64,000 nt of DNA from the NCBI GenBank assembly GCA_046154645.1, contig JBJXDZ010000060.1, positions 1 through 64,000 of the forward strand, in the 5' to 3' direction. How positions within the stretch are numbered: position 1 is the stretch's first letter; each line of letters opens with the position of its first letter. The stretch is from Ga0077555 sp046154645. GTDB taxonomy: Bacteria; Pseudomonadota; Alphaproteobacteria; Rhizobiales; Hyphomicrobiaceae. Of this stretch, positions 1 to 9,156 are shown one piece after another. The position numbers were made by a program, and so were the translations under genes. The notes under the pieces were generated by a model. That model made no database searches and was not told where the DNA came from. It saw nothing but the letters and a program-made list of their open reading frames with translations.

Positions 1-350
1 CACGGTATTGCTTGAGTTTGCAGAAGAACCGCTCGACGAGATTGCGCTCACGATAGAGTGCGAAATCGGTTTGGCGGGGCTCACGGCGATTGGCCTTCGG
101 CGGGATGACGGGCGTGATGCCACGGCCGACGAGCGTCTCGACCAGCGCGTCGGAATCGTAGCCCTTGTCAGCGAGGAATGCTTCGGGCTCGACTTGGTCG
201 AGCAGCGGCACCGCCTGCGTGATGTCGTGCGCTTGGCCGGGCGTCAGCGACAGCGCCACAGGGTTGCCGAGGGCATCAACGATGGCGTGGATCTTGGTCG
301 TTAACCCGCCGCGGGAACGGCCGATCGCTTGATCTTCGCCAACTTTTTTT
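1..350 (-). CDS. IS5-family transposase, second ORF (orfB), partial
   Basis: Read in the -1 frame from the A7 run at 344-350, the minus strand gives VGEDQAIGRSRGGLTTKIHA followed by sequence containing LADKGYDSD, the second catalytic Asp, and RERNLVERFFCKLKQYR, the catalytic Glu region of IS5 transposases. It has no obvious start of its own and is probably made only by frameshifting from the 301..672 ORF. The C-terminus lies beyond position 1. Confidence 0.8.
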
Positions 351-672
351 GGGCGCCGGCGCTGTGCTGGTGGGCGCGTACGCTGGTCGAGTCGATCGAC
401 ATGAACTCGGCATCGGCATCAAGCGCCAAAGCTTCGAGAATACGCGCAAACACGCCGCTTTCGCACCATCTCCGGAAGCGCTTGTGCGTCGCCTTCCAGT
501 CGCCGTAGCGCTCCGGCAAATCGCGCCAGGGAATGCCGGTTCGGTAGCGAAAAATAACGGCATCGACGAACAAGCGATTGTCCGCCGCGGTGCCGCCGAC
601 GTGCCCTTCCCGGCCGGGTAGGAAGTCCTTGATCCTGGACCACTGGTCGTCGCGCAAGGCGTAGCGTTGCAT
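301..672 (-). CDS. IS5-family transposase, first ORF (orfA)
   Basis: The 123-residue N-terminal half of an IS5-type DDE transposase (DUF4096-like N-terminus, RYRTGIPWRDLPERYGDW). The first catalytic Asp is in SIDSTSVRAH near residue 94. The frame ends at a stop soon after a run of seven A residues at 344-350 on the minus strand (A AAA AAG), which is a canonical -1 slippery heptamer. Slippage there joins it to the second frame and restores the full transposase. Confidence 0.85.
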   Translation of the reverse strand: MQRYALRDDQWSRIKDFLPGREGHVGGTAADNRLFVDAVIFRYRTGIPWRDLPERYGDWKATHKRFRRWCESGVFARILEALALDADAEFMSIDSTSVRAHQHSAGAQKKLAKIKRSAVPAAG

Positions 673-945
673 CTGTCGGCCTCCCCGTTGCCGACAACCC
701 AGGAGTCAGAGAAAAAATGATTTGGGAATCCCTCGACTGACGACAACAGCGGCAGAAATGTGCGATCTTTCGTTCCCAGTTGCTCAACAGACTCACATCA
801 ACTGACGACAGGCCCTAGTTGCCGAACACGAGAACGGCGCTGAGCTGGAGACCGGATGCAGGATGGGCGGAAGCCCCGCTTTGTCTGGACACGATTCGCG
901 GGTACATTTCGTATCCTCAAAGCGAACCGGCTAAGGACGTGTCAC

Positions 946-1947
946 ATGGCAGCTTTCGGCTCCATCGGAGTGATCGGCGCGGGGGCCTGGGGCACGGCCC
1001 TGGCCCAGACCGCCTGCCTTGCCGGCCGCGATGCGCTGCTGTGGGCGCGCGAGACGGACGTGGTCGCCGAGATCAACGACCTGCATCAAAACTCGCCGTT
1101 TCTGCCCGGCGTCAAGTTGGAGGCCGGCCTGACGGCGACAACGGATCTCGCCGCTATCGCGCGCCGTGATGCCATCCTGATGGTGGCTCCGGCGCAGCAC
1201 GTGCGCGCGGTTGGTGCGGCGCTGGCACCGCACTTGAAGCCCGGGACACCGGTCGTGATCTGCGCCAAGGGGCTGGAGCAAGCGACGGGCAAACGCATGA
1301 GCACGGTGCTTGGCGAGGTGCTTCCCACCGCCACGCTCGCCGTGCTGTCAGGGCCAAGCTTTGCTGCAGACGTGGCACGTGGGCTGCCGGCCGCGTTGAC
1401 GCTGGCGACCGTCGACGAAGCGCTCGGCGAGCGTCTCGCTCCATCAATCGGTTATCGCAATTTCCGCCTCTACTGGTCGTCAGACATCACCGGCGCGGAA
1501 CTTGGCGGCAGCGTCAAGAACGTGCTCGCCATTGCCGCCGGGATCGTCGATGGCAAGAAGCTGGGTGCGAGCGCGCACGCAGCGCTGGTGACGCGCGGGT
1601 TTGCCGAGATGCGTCGCCTTGGCCGTGTGCTTGGCGCACGCCCGGAAACGTTGACGGGTCTTTCGGGACTGGGCGACCTGCTGCTCACCTGCGGGAGTCC
1701 ACAGTCGCGCAATATGAGTCTTGGTCGCGAACTGGCGCAGGGCAAGAAGCTCGCAGATGTCCTTGGTGCGCGCCGCTCAGTGGCAGAAGGGGTGTTTACG
1801 GCGGCGGCTGTAGTGCGGTTGGCGGGCGAGCATGGCATCGAGATGCCAATTGCCGCGGCTGTGCAAGCGATTGTGGATGGCAGAGTCGAGGTCGATGCGG
1901 CGATCGATGCGCTGCTGTCGCGGCCGTTCAGGTCGGAAGAGATTTGA
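946..1947 (+). CDS. gpsA: NAD(P)H-dependent glycerol-3-phosphate dehydrogenase
   Basis: Makes sn-glycerol 3-phosphate from dihydroxyacetone phosphate for phospholipid synthesis; cytosolic. The 333-residue product is normal length. The Rossmann motif GAGAWG is at residues 11-16, CAKG at 106-109, SGPSFA at 135-140, and the catalytic Lys of GGSVKNVLA at about 191. I use the ATG at 946, which has AAGGAC upstream and begins right at the nucleotide-binding fold; a longer in-frame start at 856 adds an unrelated leader. The usual upstream gene (tsaD in many relatives) is absent and an IS element lies there instead. Confidence 0.95.
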   Translation: MAAFGSIGVIGAGAWGTALAQTACLAGRDALLWARETDVVAEINDLHQNSPFLPGVKLEAGLTATTDLAAIARRDAILMVAPAQHVRAVGAALAPHLKPGTPVVICAKGLEQATGKRMSTVLGEVLPTATLAVLSGPSFAADVARGLPAALTLATVDEALGERLAPSIGYRNFRLYWSSDITGAELGGSVKNVLAIAAGIVDGKKLGASAHAALVTRGFAEMRRLGRVLGARPETLTGLSGLGDLLLTCGSPQSRNMSLGRELAQGKKLADVLGARRSVAEGVFTAAAVVRLAGEHGIEMPIAAAVQAIVDGRVEVDAAIDALLSRPFRSEEI

Positions 1948-2098
1948 GGTTGGCGGTGTGCTGTTGCTTCGCTTCGCGAGAAGTGTCGTGCTGAAGGCAC
2001 GCGCTTGCAGCACAACCGACCTTCAACCAACTTGAGGGGTGCCCCCTCAAACTCCCCTCTTTGTGGGGCGAGTGGAGGATTTTTTTGGGAGAAGCGCT

Positions 2099-2413
2099 GT
2101 GGGGAGCGAGACTCAAGCTGATCCGGCTGTCGCCGCCGAGTTAATTGCGCGCTTGAAAGCCAAGATCGAGCAGGAATTGCGGGCCTATCCCTATCCGATC
2201 ACGGCGTGCGATGTGGCGTTCAAGTTGCTGGCCGAGCAACGCGAGTTGTGTCGTGTGGCGCTATTGGGATTGGCTGCGCGCGATGGACTGTCACTCGCTG
2301 ACGCCGGCGAGGCGATCGCGGCCCTGCTGGCAACGCCGCTCGCCGTCGAGCCGCATGAACAGCACGCATTGCAGGCGCTCGCTCGAACGATCAGCATTGG
2401 CTCTGCCGTTTGA
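2099..2413 (+). CDS. Conserved-looking hypothetical protein
   Basis: A small, mostly helical, soluble protein of about 104 residues that I do not recognise. It is rich in Ala and Leu, with a central stretch ACDVAFKLLAEQRELCRVAL, and has no signal peptide or membrane segment. I chose the GTG at 2099 because GGGAGAAG precedes it at good spacing; the in-frame ATG at 2039 would add a low-complexity leader. It lies between gpsA and the gluconolactonase-like gene on the same strand. Confidence 0.5.
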   Translation: MGSETQADPAVAAELIARLKAKIEQELRAYPYPITACDVAFKLLAEQRELCRVALLGLAARDGLSLADAGEAIAALLATPLAVEPHEQHALQALARTISIGSAV

Positions 2414-2461
2414 AAGCGGCAGACTGGCGGCGAACATCAAGCTTCACGCCCGGAGACCGTC

Positions 2462-3415
2462 ATGCCCGAAACGCCGCTCATTACGCTCACTGCCGTCACC
2501 TGGATCGGCGAGGGATTGAAACGCCCCGAGTGCGTGCTAACCACGGCCAAGGGCGAGGTCTTCGCGGGCGATCACCATTCTGGCATCGCCGAGATCGGGA
2601 AACCCAAGCGCGATATCGTCGGCGCGCCGCCCGGATTCCTACCCAATGGCGTCGCCATGCTGGCGGACCGGCAATTCCTGATTGCGAACCTAGGGCCGGG
2701 CGGCGGCGTGTGGCGGCTCGATCGAGACTGGCGCTTGTGGCCGCATCTGTTCGAGGTCGACGGCGAATTGCTGCGCGTGTGCAACTTCGTCGGTGTCGAT
2801 GCGCAGGGCACCGAATGGATCTCGGTTTCGACCAAGACGTTCCCGCGTGAGTTGTCGTTCCGGCCAGGCCATGCTGACGGCTTCATCGTGCGCAGGGACA
2901 AGGCCGGCGCGCAGATCGTTGCCGATGGTATCGGCTTCACCAACGAGTGCCGCGTCGATCCGACGGGCCGCTGGCTCTACGTCAATGAGACGGTGGCCAA
3001 GCGCATCTCGCGGTTTCCAATCAACGGCACGAAACTCGGTTCAAAAGAAGTGGTGCACGACTTCGGTGATGGCGAGTTCCCGGATGGCTTCGCGTTCGAT
3101 GCCGAGGGCGGCGTGTGGGTGGCCTGCGTGTGCTCCAACCGCGTCGTGCGCATTGAGACGAATGGGCGGCGGACATTGATCCTGGATGACTCGGACGCCG
3201 CCGACGTGGCCAAGGCCGAGGCGTATTTCAAGACCAATGTTCGGGGTCGCGAGCACATCGAGATCGGCGCGCGGCGGGAACTCAAGAACATCGCCAGCGT
3301 TGCCTTTGGCGGGCCGGACCTGAAGACCGTGTACCTTGGCAATCTCGCGGGATCGGCCATTCCGACCTTCCGCTCACCAATTGCCGGCGCCAAGCCGGTG
3401 CAGTGGCGGTTTTGA
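2462..3415 (+). CDS. SMP-30/gluconolactonase/LRE family protein
   Basis: A 317-residue six-bladed beta-propeller of the SMP-30/gluconolactonase family, whose members hydrolyse sugar lactones or related esters with a bound divalent metal. Family-type stretches are FLPNGVAML near residue 60, GIGFTNECRVDPTGRWLYV near 155 and GDGEFPDGFAFDAEGGVWVA near 200, where Asn/Asp residues line the metal site. GGAGA precedes the ATG. There is no signal peptide, so it is probably cytosolic. The substrate cannot be told from the sequence. Confidence 0.8.
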   Translation: MPETPLITLTAVTWIGEGLKRPECVLTTAKGEVFAGDHHSGIAEIGKPKRDIVGAPPGFLPNGVAMLADRQFLIANLGPGGGVWRLDRDWRLWPHLFEVDGELLRVCNFVGVDAQGTEWISVSTKTFPRELSFRPGHADGFIVRRDKAGAQIVADGIGFTNECRVDPTGRWLYVNETVAKRISRFPINGTKLGSKEVVHDFGDGEFPDGFAFDAEGGVWVACVCSNRVVRIETNGRRTLILDDSDAADVAKAEAYFKTNVRGREHIEIGARRELKNIASVAFGGPDLKTVYLGNLAGSAIPTFRSPIAGAKPVQWRF

Positions 3416-3453
3416 GAGGTTGAAACTCATTCAGCAGCCAGTGACGGGCGCCA

Positions 3454-3484
3454 GTGCCGGTTGGCACTGAGCAACGAACGGCGA
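3454..3484 (+). repeat. Dispersed 31-bp repeat, copy A (degenerate)
   Basis: Begins GTGCCGGTTGGCACTGAGC and ends in GGCGA. It aligns without gaps to the copies at 27954, 46897 and 47610, with about five differences from the 47610 copy. It also contains a local hairpin, CAGTGCC / GGCACTG. It lies about 40 bp after the stop of the SMP-30 gene. Confidence 0.6.
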
Positions 3485-3571
3485 CCATATAGCGGGGGCG
3501 GTCCCTTGCGACACCGCCCCCGTGCGAGAGCCGTACACCTCCCAGACGTTACTCTCGCCAATCGCGCCGAC

Positions 3572-3931
3572 TTAGTAGCCGTGCTGCGACTTCCAGCGCC
3601 GCCACCAGTTCACCTGGCGATCGTGGCTTTCCGCATAGATGTGGTTCTGTGCCTCGCGCTGCGCCTCGCGGATCTCGCGGAACTCGCGGCGGTTGACGTA
3701 GCCGTCGGCCTTGGCGCGACGCTCAAGTTCGGCGATGCGGGCCTGCTCGGCCTGCAGTGCATAATACTCGCGGCGGGTCAGGGAGCCGTTGCGCCGCGCG
3801 GCATCAATTTCGTGCTGCTGCCAAGCCTGCGTGCGATCGACGGGATTGCGGTCGTATGCGAGGGCCGAGCCAGAAACGAGCGCCAGCGTGCTGGCGGCGA
3901 GGGCGATGGTGGTGAGCGTATGCTTGATCAT
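3572..3931 (-). CDS. Small secreted/periplasmic hypothetical protein
   Basis: A 119-residue protein with a clear Sec signal peptide: MIKHTLTTIALAASTLALVSG, cleavage near SALA-YD. The mature part is short, hydrophilic and charged, with Arg/Glu-rich helices (YYALQAEQARIAELERRAKA, REFREIREAQREAQ). I chose the ATG at 3931, preceded by GAGAGAAC, over the upstream in-frame start at 4123 because the signal peptide begins there. It is divergent from the GMC oxidoreductase gene. Function unknown. Confidence 0.75.
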   Translation of the reverse strand: MIKHTLTTIALAASTLALVSGSALAYDRNPVDRTQAWQQHEIDAARRNGSLTRREYYALQAEQARIAELERRAKADGYVNRREFREIREAQREAQNHIYAESHDRQVNWWRRWKSQHGY

Positions 3932-4124
3932 TGGGGTTCTCTCGAAGAGGTTTGAGTTTCCTGTCACCGCATCAATGACGCCACTATGCCGCAGCGCTCC
4001 TGAACCGCGTTTGAAGCGGTTGTTTAGCTGGCATTCACGCGGGAAACTTGCGCCCAGCGGAGAGAAAGCTATGGTCGCGACGGCACAATTCGGCCGCAAT
4101 TTCGCGAGGGGCTGGGAGAGCACG

Positions 4125-5732
4125 ATGGAAGCGGACTACGTGATTGTCGGTGCAGGTTCGGCCGGTTGTGTGCTGGCCAACCGGCTCTCGGCAGACGGCG
4201 CACAGGTCATCCTGCTCGAGGCTGGCCCGCGCGATCTGCATCCTTGGATCCACATCCCGGCTGGCGTCCTGAAGCTGCTCTACAATCCGCTGGTCAACTG
4301 GATGTATGCGACCGAGCCTGAAGCAGGCTCCGGCAACCGTGCCATCCACTGGCCGCGCGGTCGCGTGCTTGGGGGGTCGTCCTCGATCAACGGCATGCTG
4401 TTTGTGCGCGGTAACCCCGCCGACTTCGACAACTGGGCGCAGATGGGCTGCCGGGGTTGGACCTACGACGACTGCTTGCCGCACTTCAAATCGATGGAAC
4501 GCTATGAGGCCGGCGACGACGCCTATCGCGGCAAGGACGGGCCATTGCGGATCGAGGATTATCGCACCGTGCTGCCGATCACGCACAGCTTTGTCGAAGC
4601 AGCGCAACAGGCGGGATTCCCCTTCGCCAAGGATCTCTCCGGCGCCACACCGGGAGAAGGCGTCGGCTATTCGCAGATGTCGCGCAACGGACGCTTTCGC
4701 GGCTCGACGGCGCAAACGTTTCTACGCGATGCCAAGCGGCGGCCAAACCTGCGCGTGCTCACCAATGCTCTCGCCTTGAAGCTGCTGACCAAAGGCAAGC
4801 GCTGCACCGGCGTGCGTATCGACCAGATGGGATGCGAGATCGAGGTGAAAGCACGGCGCGAGGTGATCGTCTCGAGCGGTACCATCGCCTCGCCGCATCT
4901 GCTGCAGATTTCAGGCATAGGGCCAGCGGCACATCTCAAATCCATCGGCGTCGACGTCGTGCATGACTTGGCGGGCGTCGGCTCCAACCTGTCGGACCAC
5001 TACGTGATCCGTGTCTCTCACCGCCTCAAGGATGCGGTCTCGATCAACCAGCTGGCGCACGGTGTGCGGCTGGTCGGGGAAGTGGCAAAATTTGTCGTGA
5101 CCGGCAAGGGCGCGCTGACGTTCGGCGTGTCCAGCGCGCAGGTGTTCGTGCGGAGCCGCGAAGGCCTGGCCAGCCCAGATATCCAATTGCTGTTCTCGCC
5201 GGCCAGCTACGACATGTCGAAATTCGGCGCGCTGGAAAAAGAGCCGGGCGCCACGTTGGCAGTGTCGATCGCGCGGCCTGAGAGCCGCGGCAGCATCATG
5301 GCCGCTTCGCCCGACCCCACCGCGCGTCCGAAAATCAGGCCGAATTATCTCTCCGCGCCCGGAGACATTCGCGTCATTCTGGCGGGCGTGGCGCATGCGC
5401 GTCGGATCTTTGCCGCGCCTGCCTTCGCCAAGCACTCCGTTGCCGAGATTACGCCCGGCCCTGATCTCACGAGCGATGCCGATCTGCTGGCGCACATCCG
5501 CGCCAACGGCACCACGATCTACCACCCTGTCGGCACCTGCAAGATGGGCGAGGACCCGCAAGCCGTCGTCGATTCACGCTTGCGGGTACGGGGCATGTCG
5601 GGCTTGCGCGTCATTGACGCCTCGATCATGCCGCTGGTCACGACGGGCAACACCAACGCGCCCACGATCATGATCGCCGAGAAAGGCGCCACCATGATCC
5701 GCGAGGATGCGAAGACGGCTGTGGCGGCATAA
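4125..5732 (+). CDS. GMC-family oxidoreductase (choline dehydrogenase-like)
   Basis: A 535-residue FAD flavoprotein that oxidises an alcohol. The N-terminal FAD motif is VGAGSAGCVLANRLS at residues 7-21, the GMC signature GRVLGGSSSINGMLFVRG lies near 80-97, and the C-terminal catalytic region has YHPVGTCKMG near 467 and NAPTIMIAEK at the end. The ATG at 4125 follows GGGAGAG. No signal peptide is seen. The exact alcohol is unknown. Neighbours on both sides (PLP aminotransferase, BCAA-type ABC transporter) suggest a catabolic role. Confidence 0.92.
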   Translation: MEADYVIVGAGSAGCVLANRLSADGAQVILLEAGPRDLHPWIHIPAGVLKLLYNPLVNWMYATEPEAGSGNRAIHWPRGRVLGGSSSINGMLFVRGNPADFDNWAQMGCRGWTYDDCLPHFKSMERYEAGDDAYRGKDGPLRIEDYRTVLPITHSFVEAAQQAGFPFAKDLSGATPGEGVGYSQMSRNGRFRGSTAQTFLRDAKRRPNLRVLTNALALKLLTKGKRCTGVRIDQMGCEIEVKARREVIVSSGTIASPHLLQISGIGPAAHLKSIGVDVVHDLAGVGSNLSDHYVIRVSHRLKDAVSINQLAHGVRLVGEVAKFVVTGKGALTFGVSSAQVFVRSREGLASPDIQLLFSPASYDMSKFGALEKEPGATLAVSIARPESRGSIMAASPDPTARPKIRPNYLSAPGDIRVILAGVAHARRIFAAPAFAKHSVAEITPGPDLTSDADLLAHIRANGTTIYHPVGTCKMGEDPQAVVDSRLRVRGMSGLRVIDASIMPLVTTGNTNAPTIMIAEKGATMIREDAKTAVAA

Positions 5733-5845
5733 GCAGCGGTGCGCCCGAGGCTCACCCAAGCGATCCCGGAAGGCGGGGATAGGGTTGAGACCCCCCAAAT
5801 GGTTCTGTTGTTTGTCGGCAACCCGCGCCCACCCGCCGACAGTGC

Positions 5846-7024
5846 TCAGGCAAAGGCCTTGGCGGCAGCGGTGACGGCAGCGCCGGGAGAGAGCTTGTGG
5901 CCCATTTCGGCGAGCACGTCTTCGAGATGCATGAGGTCCGTGAGGATGTCGGCCTCGGTGATGGCGCCCATGGTGCCGAGGCGGATCATCTTGCCTTGCA
6001 GGCGATTGCGGGCGCCGGCGATGACGGTACGGTGCTTCTCGTAGAGCCGGCGAATGAGCCGGGTGCCGTCGATGCTCGCGGGCAGATGGAAGCAGGCGAC
6101 GGTGTTCGACTGCTGCTTGGCGGTGGCGAAATTGGCAAGTCCCATGGCCACGGCACCCGCTTTGAAACCGCGAGAGAGGCGAGCGTGTCGAGCCAGCACA
6201 TTGGCCAATCCCTCCTCGTGGATCATGTCCAGCGACGCATCGAGGCCCTGCACCAGTGATACCGGCGGCGTGAACGTCGATTCACCCTTGTCGAAGGAGT
6301 CACGGGCTTTGCGCAGATCAAGATAGAAGCGCGGCATGCCGCTCTCCCGCCGGATCACGGCCCACGCTTTCTCGCTCGCCGCGATGATGCCCATCCCCGG
6401 CGGGCACATCAGCGCTTTCTGCGACCCCGTGACGACGACATCGACGCCCCAGGCATCCATCTGGAATTCCATCCCCGCAATGCCGGAAACGCTGTCGGTG
6501 ACCAGCAGCGTGTCGGTGTTGCGGGTGAGGTTGCCGGTGGTGGCGAGATCGCCGATGACGCCGGTCGAACTCTCGTTGTGTACCAGCACCAAGGCGCGAT
6601 AGGCGTGCGTCTTGAGCCGGTCCTCCAGCACAGCCGGATCGACTGTCTCGCCCCAGGGCACGTCGATCGGGTCGACAATGGCCCCCATGGCCTTGGCGAT
6701 GGTGGCGAAGCGCTCGCCCCATTGACCGTTGCACACGATCAGCAGGCGATCACCAGGCGTGATGATATTGAGCAGGGCCGCTTCCATGACGCCGGTGCCG
6801 CTGCAGGCGAAGATATGCAGTGGTTGCTTGGTTCCCATCACCGGCTGCAGCTTGGCAATGGTGCGGCCCCAGATGGCGCGGAACTCGGGCCCCCGATGAT
6901 TGAGCATGGGCCGGCCGGTGGCGAGACGCACGCGCTCAGGCACCGCGATCGGTCCCGGCAGCCGCAGGCGATAGGTGTCGGCCAGGATCGGCGACGCGTT
7001 GGGCATTGGGATCTCGGTGGACAT
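5846..7024 (-). CDS. PLP-dependent aminotransferase, alanine/serine-glyoxylate aminotransferase family
   Basis: A class V (fold type I) aminotransferase of 392 residues. The PLP lysine is in VVVTGSQKALMCPPG near residue 195, preceded by VTDSVSGIAGMEF with the PLP-pyridine-binding Asp, and HNESSTGV marks the substrate region. The family moves amino groups from Ala or Ser to glyoxylate. I start at the ATG at 7024; the open frame continues upstream but with no coding character. It converges with the GMC gene, and the start region faces the ABC transporter. Confidence 0.88.
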   Translation of the reverse strand: MSTEIPMPNASPILADTYRLRLPGPIAVPERVRLATGRPMLNHRGPEFRAIWGRTIAKLQPVMGTKQPLHIFACSGTGVMEAALLNIITPGDRLLIVCNGQWGERFATIAKAMGAIVDPIDVPWGETVDPAVLEDRLKTHAYRALVLVHNESSTGVIGDLATTGNLTRNTDTLLVTDSVSGIAGMEFQMDAWGVDVVVTGSQKALMCPPGMGIIAASEKAWAVIRRESGMPRFYLDLRKARDSFDKGESTFTPPVSLVQGLDASLDMIHEEGLANVLARHARLSRGFKAGAVAMGLANFATAKQQSNTVACFHLPASIDGTRLIRRLYEKHRTVIAGARNRLQGKMIRLGTMGAITEADILTDLMHLEDVLAEMGHKLSPGAAVTAAAKAFA

Positions 7025-7511
7025 GTTCTGGGGCTCGGCTCGGTTCGCGTCGACGGGGGTGCGACACTCAAGGTCAGGTGATAGCCAATTGCCAAGCCGT
7101 CGGCCAGCATGCCGTCGCGACGCAGAGCTTCCGGTTGCGCCTGTAGCGCATGACAGCTGCGCCGCAGATGCGATGGTCGATACCGATGCCTGCTGTGCCG
7201 TCAATCTGCGCACCGCGTTGCAGCGAGTGGCGCGTTCGCTCCCGGCTGTCGCCGGAGAAACAGCGATCTCCGTAGGTCGCGCGCTGACGCAAGGGCGTTC
7301 CCTGACCGGCGAACGATGTTGTGGCGATATGCTTGATCGGCGCCGGACAGGTCCGTGATATATATGGACCGCGCCGCTTGCCGGCGGGCCAATCGACACC
7401 ACATCATGCGCTCTGCGGCGGTGGTCCGCGCTTGCTGCGAAGGCACGCTGACAGAAATGACGGCTGGCCGGTAGATCGAGCCGGCAACTGGCGAACGGGA
7501 GACCTCACGAG
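7025..7511. other. Intergenic region between divergent aminotransferase and ABC-transporter genes
   Basis: This 487-bp stretch must hold the promoters for the minus-strand aminotransferase and the plus-strand binding-protein gene. Several short ORFs overlap here on both strands, but none has a recognisable product or a convincing ribosome site. I see no strong hairpin-plus-T terminator. Confidence 0.4.
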
Positions 7512-8711
7512 ATGCGCAACCTCATCAGGCTTGGGTTGGCCGCGGCGGTGACGCTGGCAGCGGTGATCCCGGCCAAGGCCCAGGACACGATCAAGATCGG
7601 CGAGCTCAACAGCTACAAGGTCGTGCCGGCCTTCCTCGAGCCCTACAAGAAGGGCTGGGAACTGGCGGTCGAGGAGATCAACAAGGCCGGCGGCATCAAC
7701 GGCCGCAAGCTGGAAGTGATCGTGCGCGATGACGGCGGCAATCCCGGCGATGCGGTGCGGGTAGCGGAAGAACTTGTCAGCCGCGAGAACGTCGTCCTGT
7801 TGACAGGTGGCTTTCTCAGCCACGTTGGCCTCGCCATCTCCGATTTCGCCAAGCAGCGCAAGGTGCTGTTCATTGCCTCCGAGCCCTTGACAGACAAGCT
7901 GGTCTGGGAATCTGGCAACGCCTACACCTATCGTCTGCGGGCTTCGACCTACATGCAAACATCGATGCTGGTCGAGGAAGCGCTGAAGCTGAAAAAGAAG
8001 CGCTGGGCGATCGTCTATCCCAATTACGAGTACGGCCAGTCAGCGGTGGCGTCGTTCAAGGCGTTGATGAAGGTGCGCCAGCCCGACATCGAGTTCGTGG
8101 CCGAGCAGGCGCCGGCGTTGAACAAGATCGAGGCGGGGCCGGTGGTGCAGGCGCTTGCCGACGCCAAACCGGAAGCCATCTTCAATGTCACTTTCGGCGG
8201 CGATCTCGCCAAGTTCGTCCGTGAGGGTACGACGCGGGGCCTGTTCAAGGATGTGGCGGTCTTCTCAGTGCTGGGTGGCGAGCCCGAGTATCTCGATCCC
8301 CTCAAGGAGGAGGCGCCGGTCGGCTGGTATGTGACAGGTTACCCTTGGGACCAGATTACTACAACAGAGCACAAAGCGTTCGTCGACGCCTACCGGGCGA
8401 AGTGGAATGATTACCCGCGGCTTGGCTCCGTGGTCGGCTATGCGGCGCTGCAGTCGGTGGCGGCGGTACTCAGGAAGGCGGGCTCGACGGAGACCGGAAA
8501 GCTGCTGGTGGCGATGGAGGGTCTCACGCACATGACGCCGTTCGGACAAATCACCTATCGCGCGCTCGATCATCAATCGACGATGGGCGCTTATGTTGGC
8601 CGCACGGCGGTGAAGGATGGTCGCGGCGTCATGGTCGACTGGCGCTACGAGCCGGGCGAGAAGCATTTGCCGCCCGACGAGGTGGTGAAGACGCTGCGGC
8701 CAGCGAATTGA
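7512..8711 (+). CDS. ABC transporter periplasmic binding protein, branched-chain amino acid (LivJ/K) type
   Basis: A 399-residue type I periplasmic binding protein. The signal peptide spans residues 1-23 (AAAVTLAAVIPAKA-QD). The mature N-terminus IKIGELNSYKVVPAFLEPYKKGWELAVEEI and the downstream INGRKLEVIVRDDGGNP are typical of Peripla_BP_6. It captures the ligand in the periplasm for the permease and ATPases encoded at 9157-12514. The ligand may not be an amino acid, since this family also takes amides and other small organics. Confidence 0.9.
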   Translation: MRNLIRLGLAAAVTLAAVIPAKAQDTIKIGELNSYKVVPAFLEPYKKGWELAVEEINKAGGINGRKLEVIVRDDGGNPGDAVRVAEELVSRENVVLLTGGFLSHVGLAISDFAKQRKVLFIASEPLTDKLVWESGNAYTYRLRASTYMQTSMLVEEALKLKKKRWAIVYPNYEYGQSAVASFKALMKVRQPDIEFVAEQAPALNKIEAGPVVQALADAKPEAIFNVTFGGDLAKFVREGTTRGLFKDVAVFSVLGGEPEYLDPLKEEAPVGWYVTGYPWDQITTTEHKAFVDAYRAKWNDYPRLGSVVGYAALQSVAAVLRKAGSTETGKLLVAMEGLTHMTPFGQITYRALDHQSTMGAYVGRTAVKDGRGVMVDWRYEPGEKHLPPDEVVKTLRPAN

Positions 8712-8833
8712 CCCCCTGACAGGCCGAGAACGAGGCGTGCGGATCTTCCTCAAGCGATGGTTCGCACGCTTCGCATGCATTGATCTCGCGATCAGGCCGT
8801 CTTCACATGCAACGCGAACTCAGCGATGGCGCG

Positions 8834-8950
8834 TCACGTGGCGCCGTTGCGCTTGCGCTTTGCCGCCTTGGCGGCCTTGTTGCGGGCGTTGGTGGCCTTG
8901 CGCTGCTTGGCCTGAATGTTGCGGCGACGCGAGTTCGACATCTTGGGCAT
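8834..8950 (-). CDS. Tiny basic protein (38 aa), conserved-looking
   Basis: An ORF shorter than the usual calling cut-off: MPKMSNSRRRNIQAKQRKA, then a Lys/Arg/Ala-rich tail ending KRKRNGAT. A good ribosome site, GAGGAAAC, precedes the ATG at 8950. About 40% of residues are Lys or Arg and there is no hydrophobic segment, so it probably binds RNA, DNA or the ribosome; that role is inferred from composition only. It lies antisense inside the ABC transporter cluster, between the binding protein and permease genes. Confidence 0.6.
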   Translation of the reverse strand: MPKMSNSRRRNIQAKQRKATNARNKAAKAAKRKRNGAT

Positions 8951-9156
8951 GGGAGTTTCCTCTGTTGCCCGCCATATAGACCGAGCCCATCGGCCTTGCC
9001 AAGGCGGCATCAGCGCTGGTCGGGCAGCGCTGCGACCTTGTAGGATGTCCGAGGTGAGGCGACAAACTGGACGGGATCCACCGGTAACGCGTGCCGGATC
9101 TATGGGTCGCTCAAGCCCCGAGCTTCACACACCGCACCCGTTTTCCGGCGCCCCAC

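Larger units (their letters stand above)
1..732 (-). mobile_element. IS5-family insertion sequence (IS427-like), partial, cut by window start
   Basis: A two-frame transposase lies on the minus strand and runs off the left edge. The outer end is placed near 732 because the minus strand there reads GGGATTCCCAAATC, a plausible terminal inverted repeat just before the first transposase ORF. The other end is outside the window, so neither the repeat pair nor the target duplication can be checked. The element lies about 210 bp upstream of gpsA and may have separated it from its usual upstream neighbours. Confidence 0.75.
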
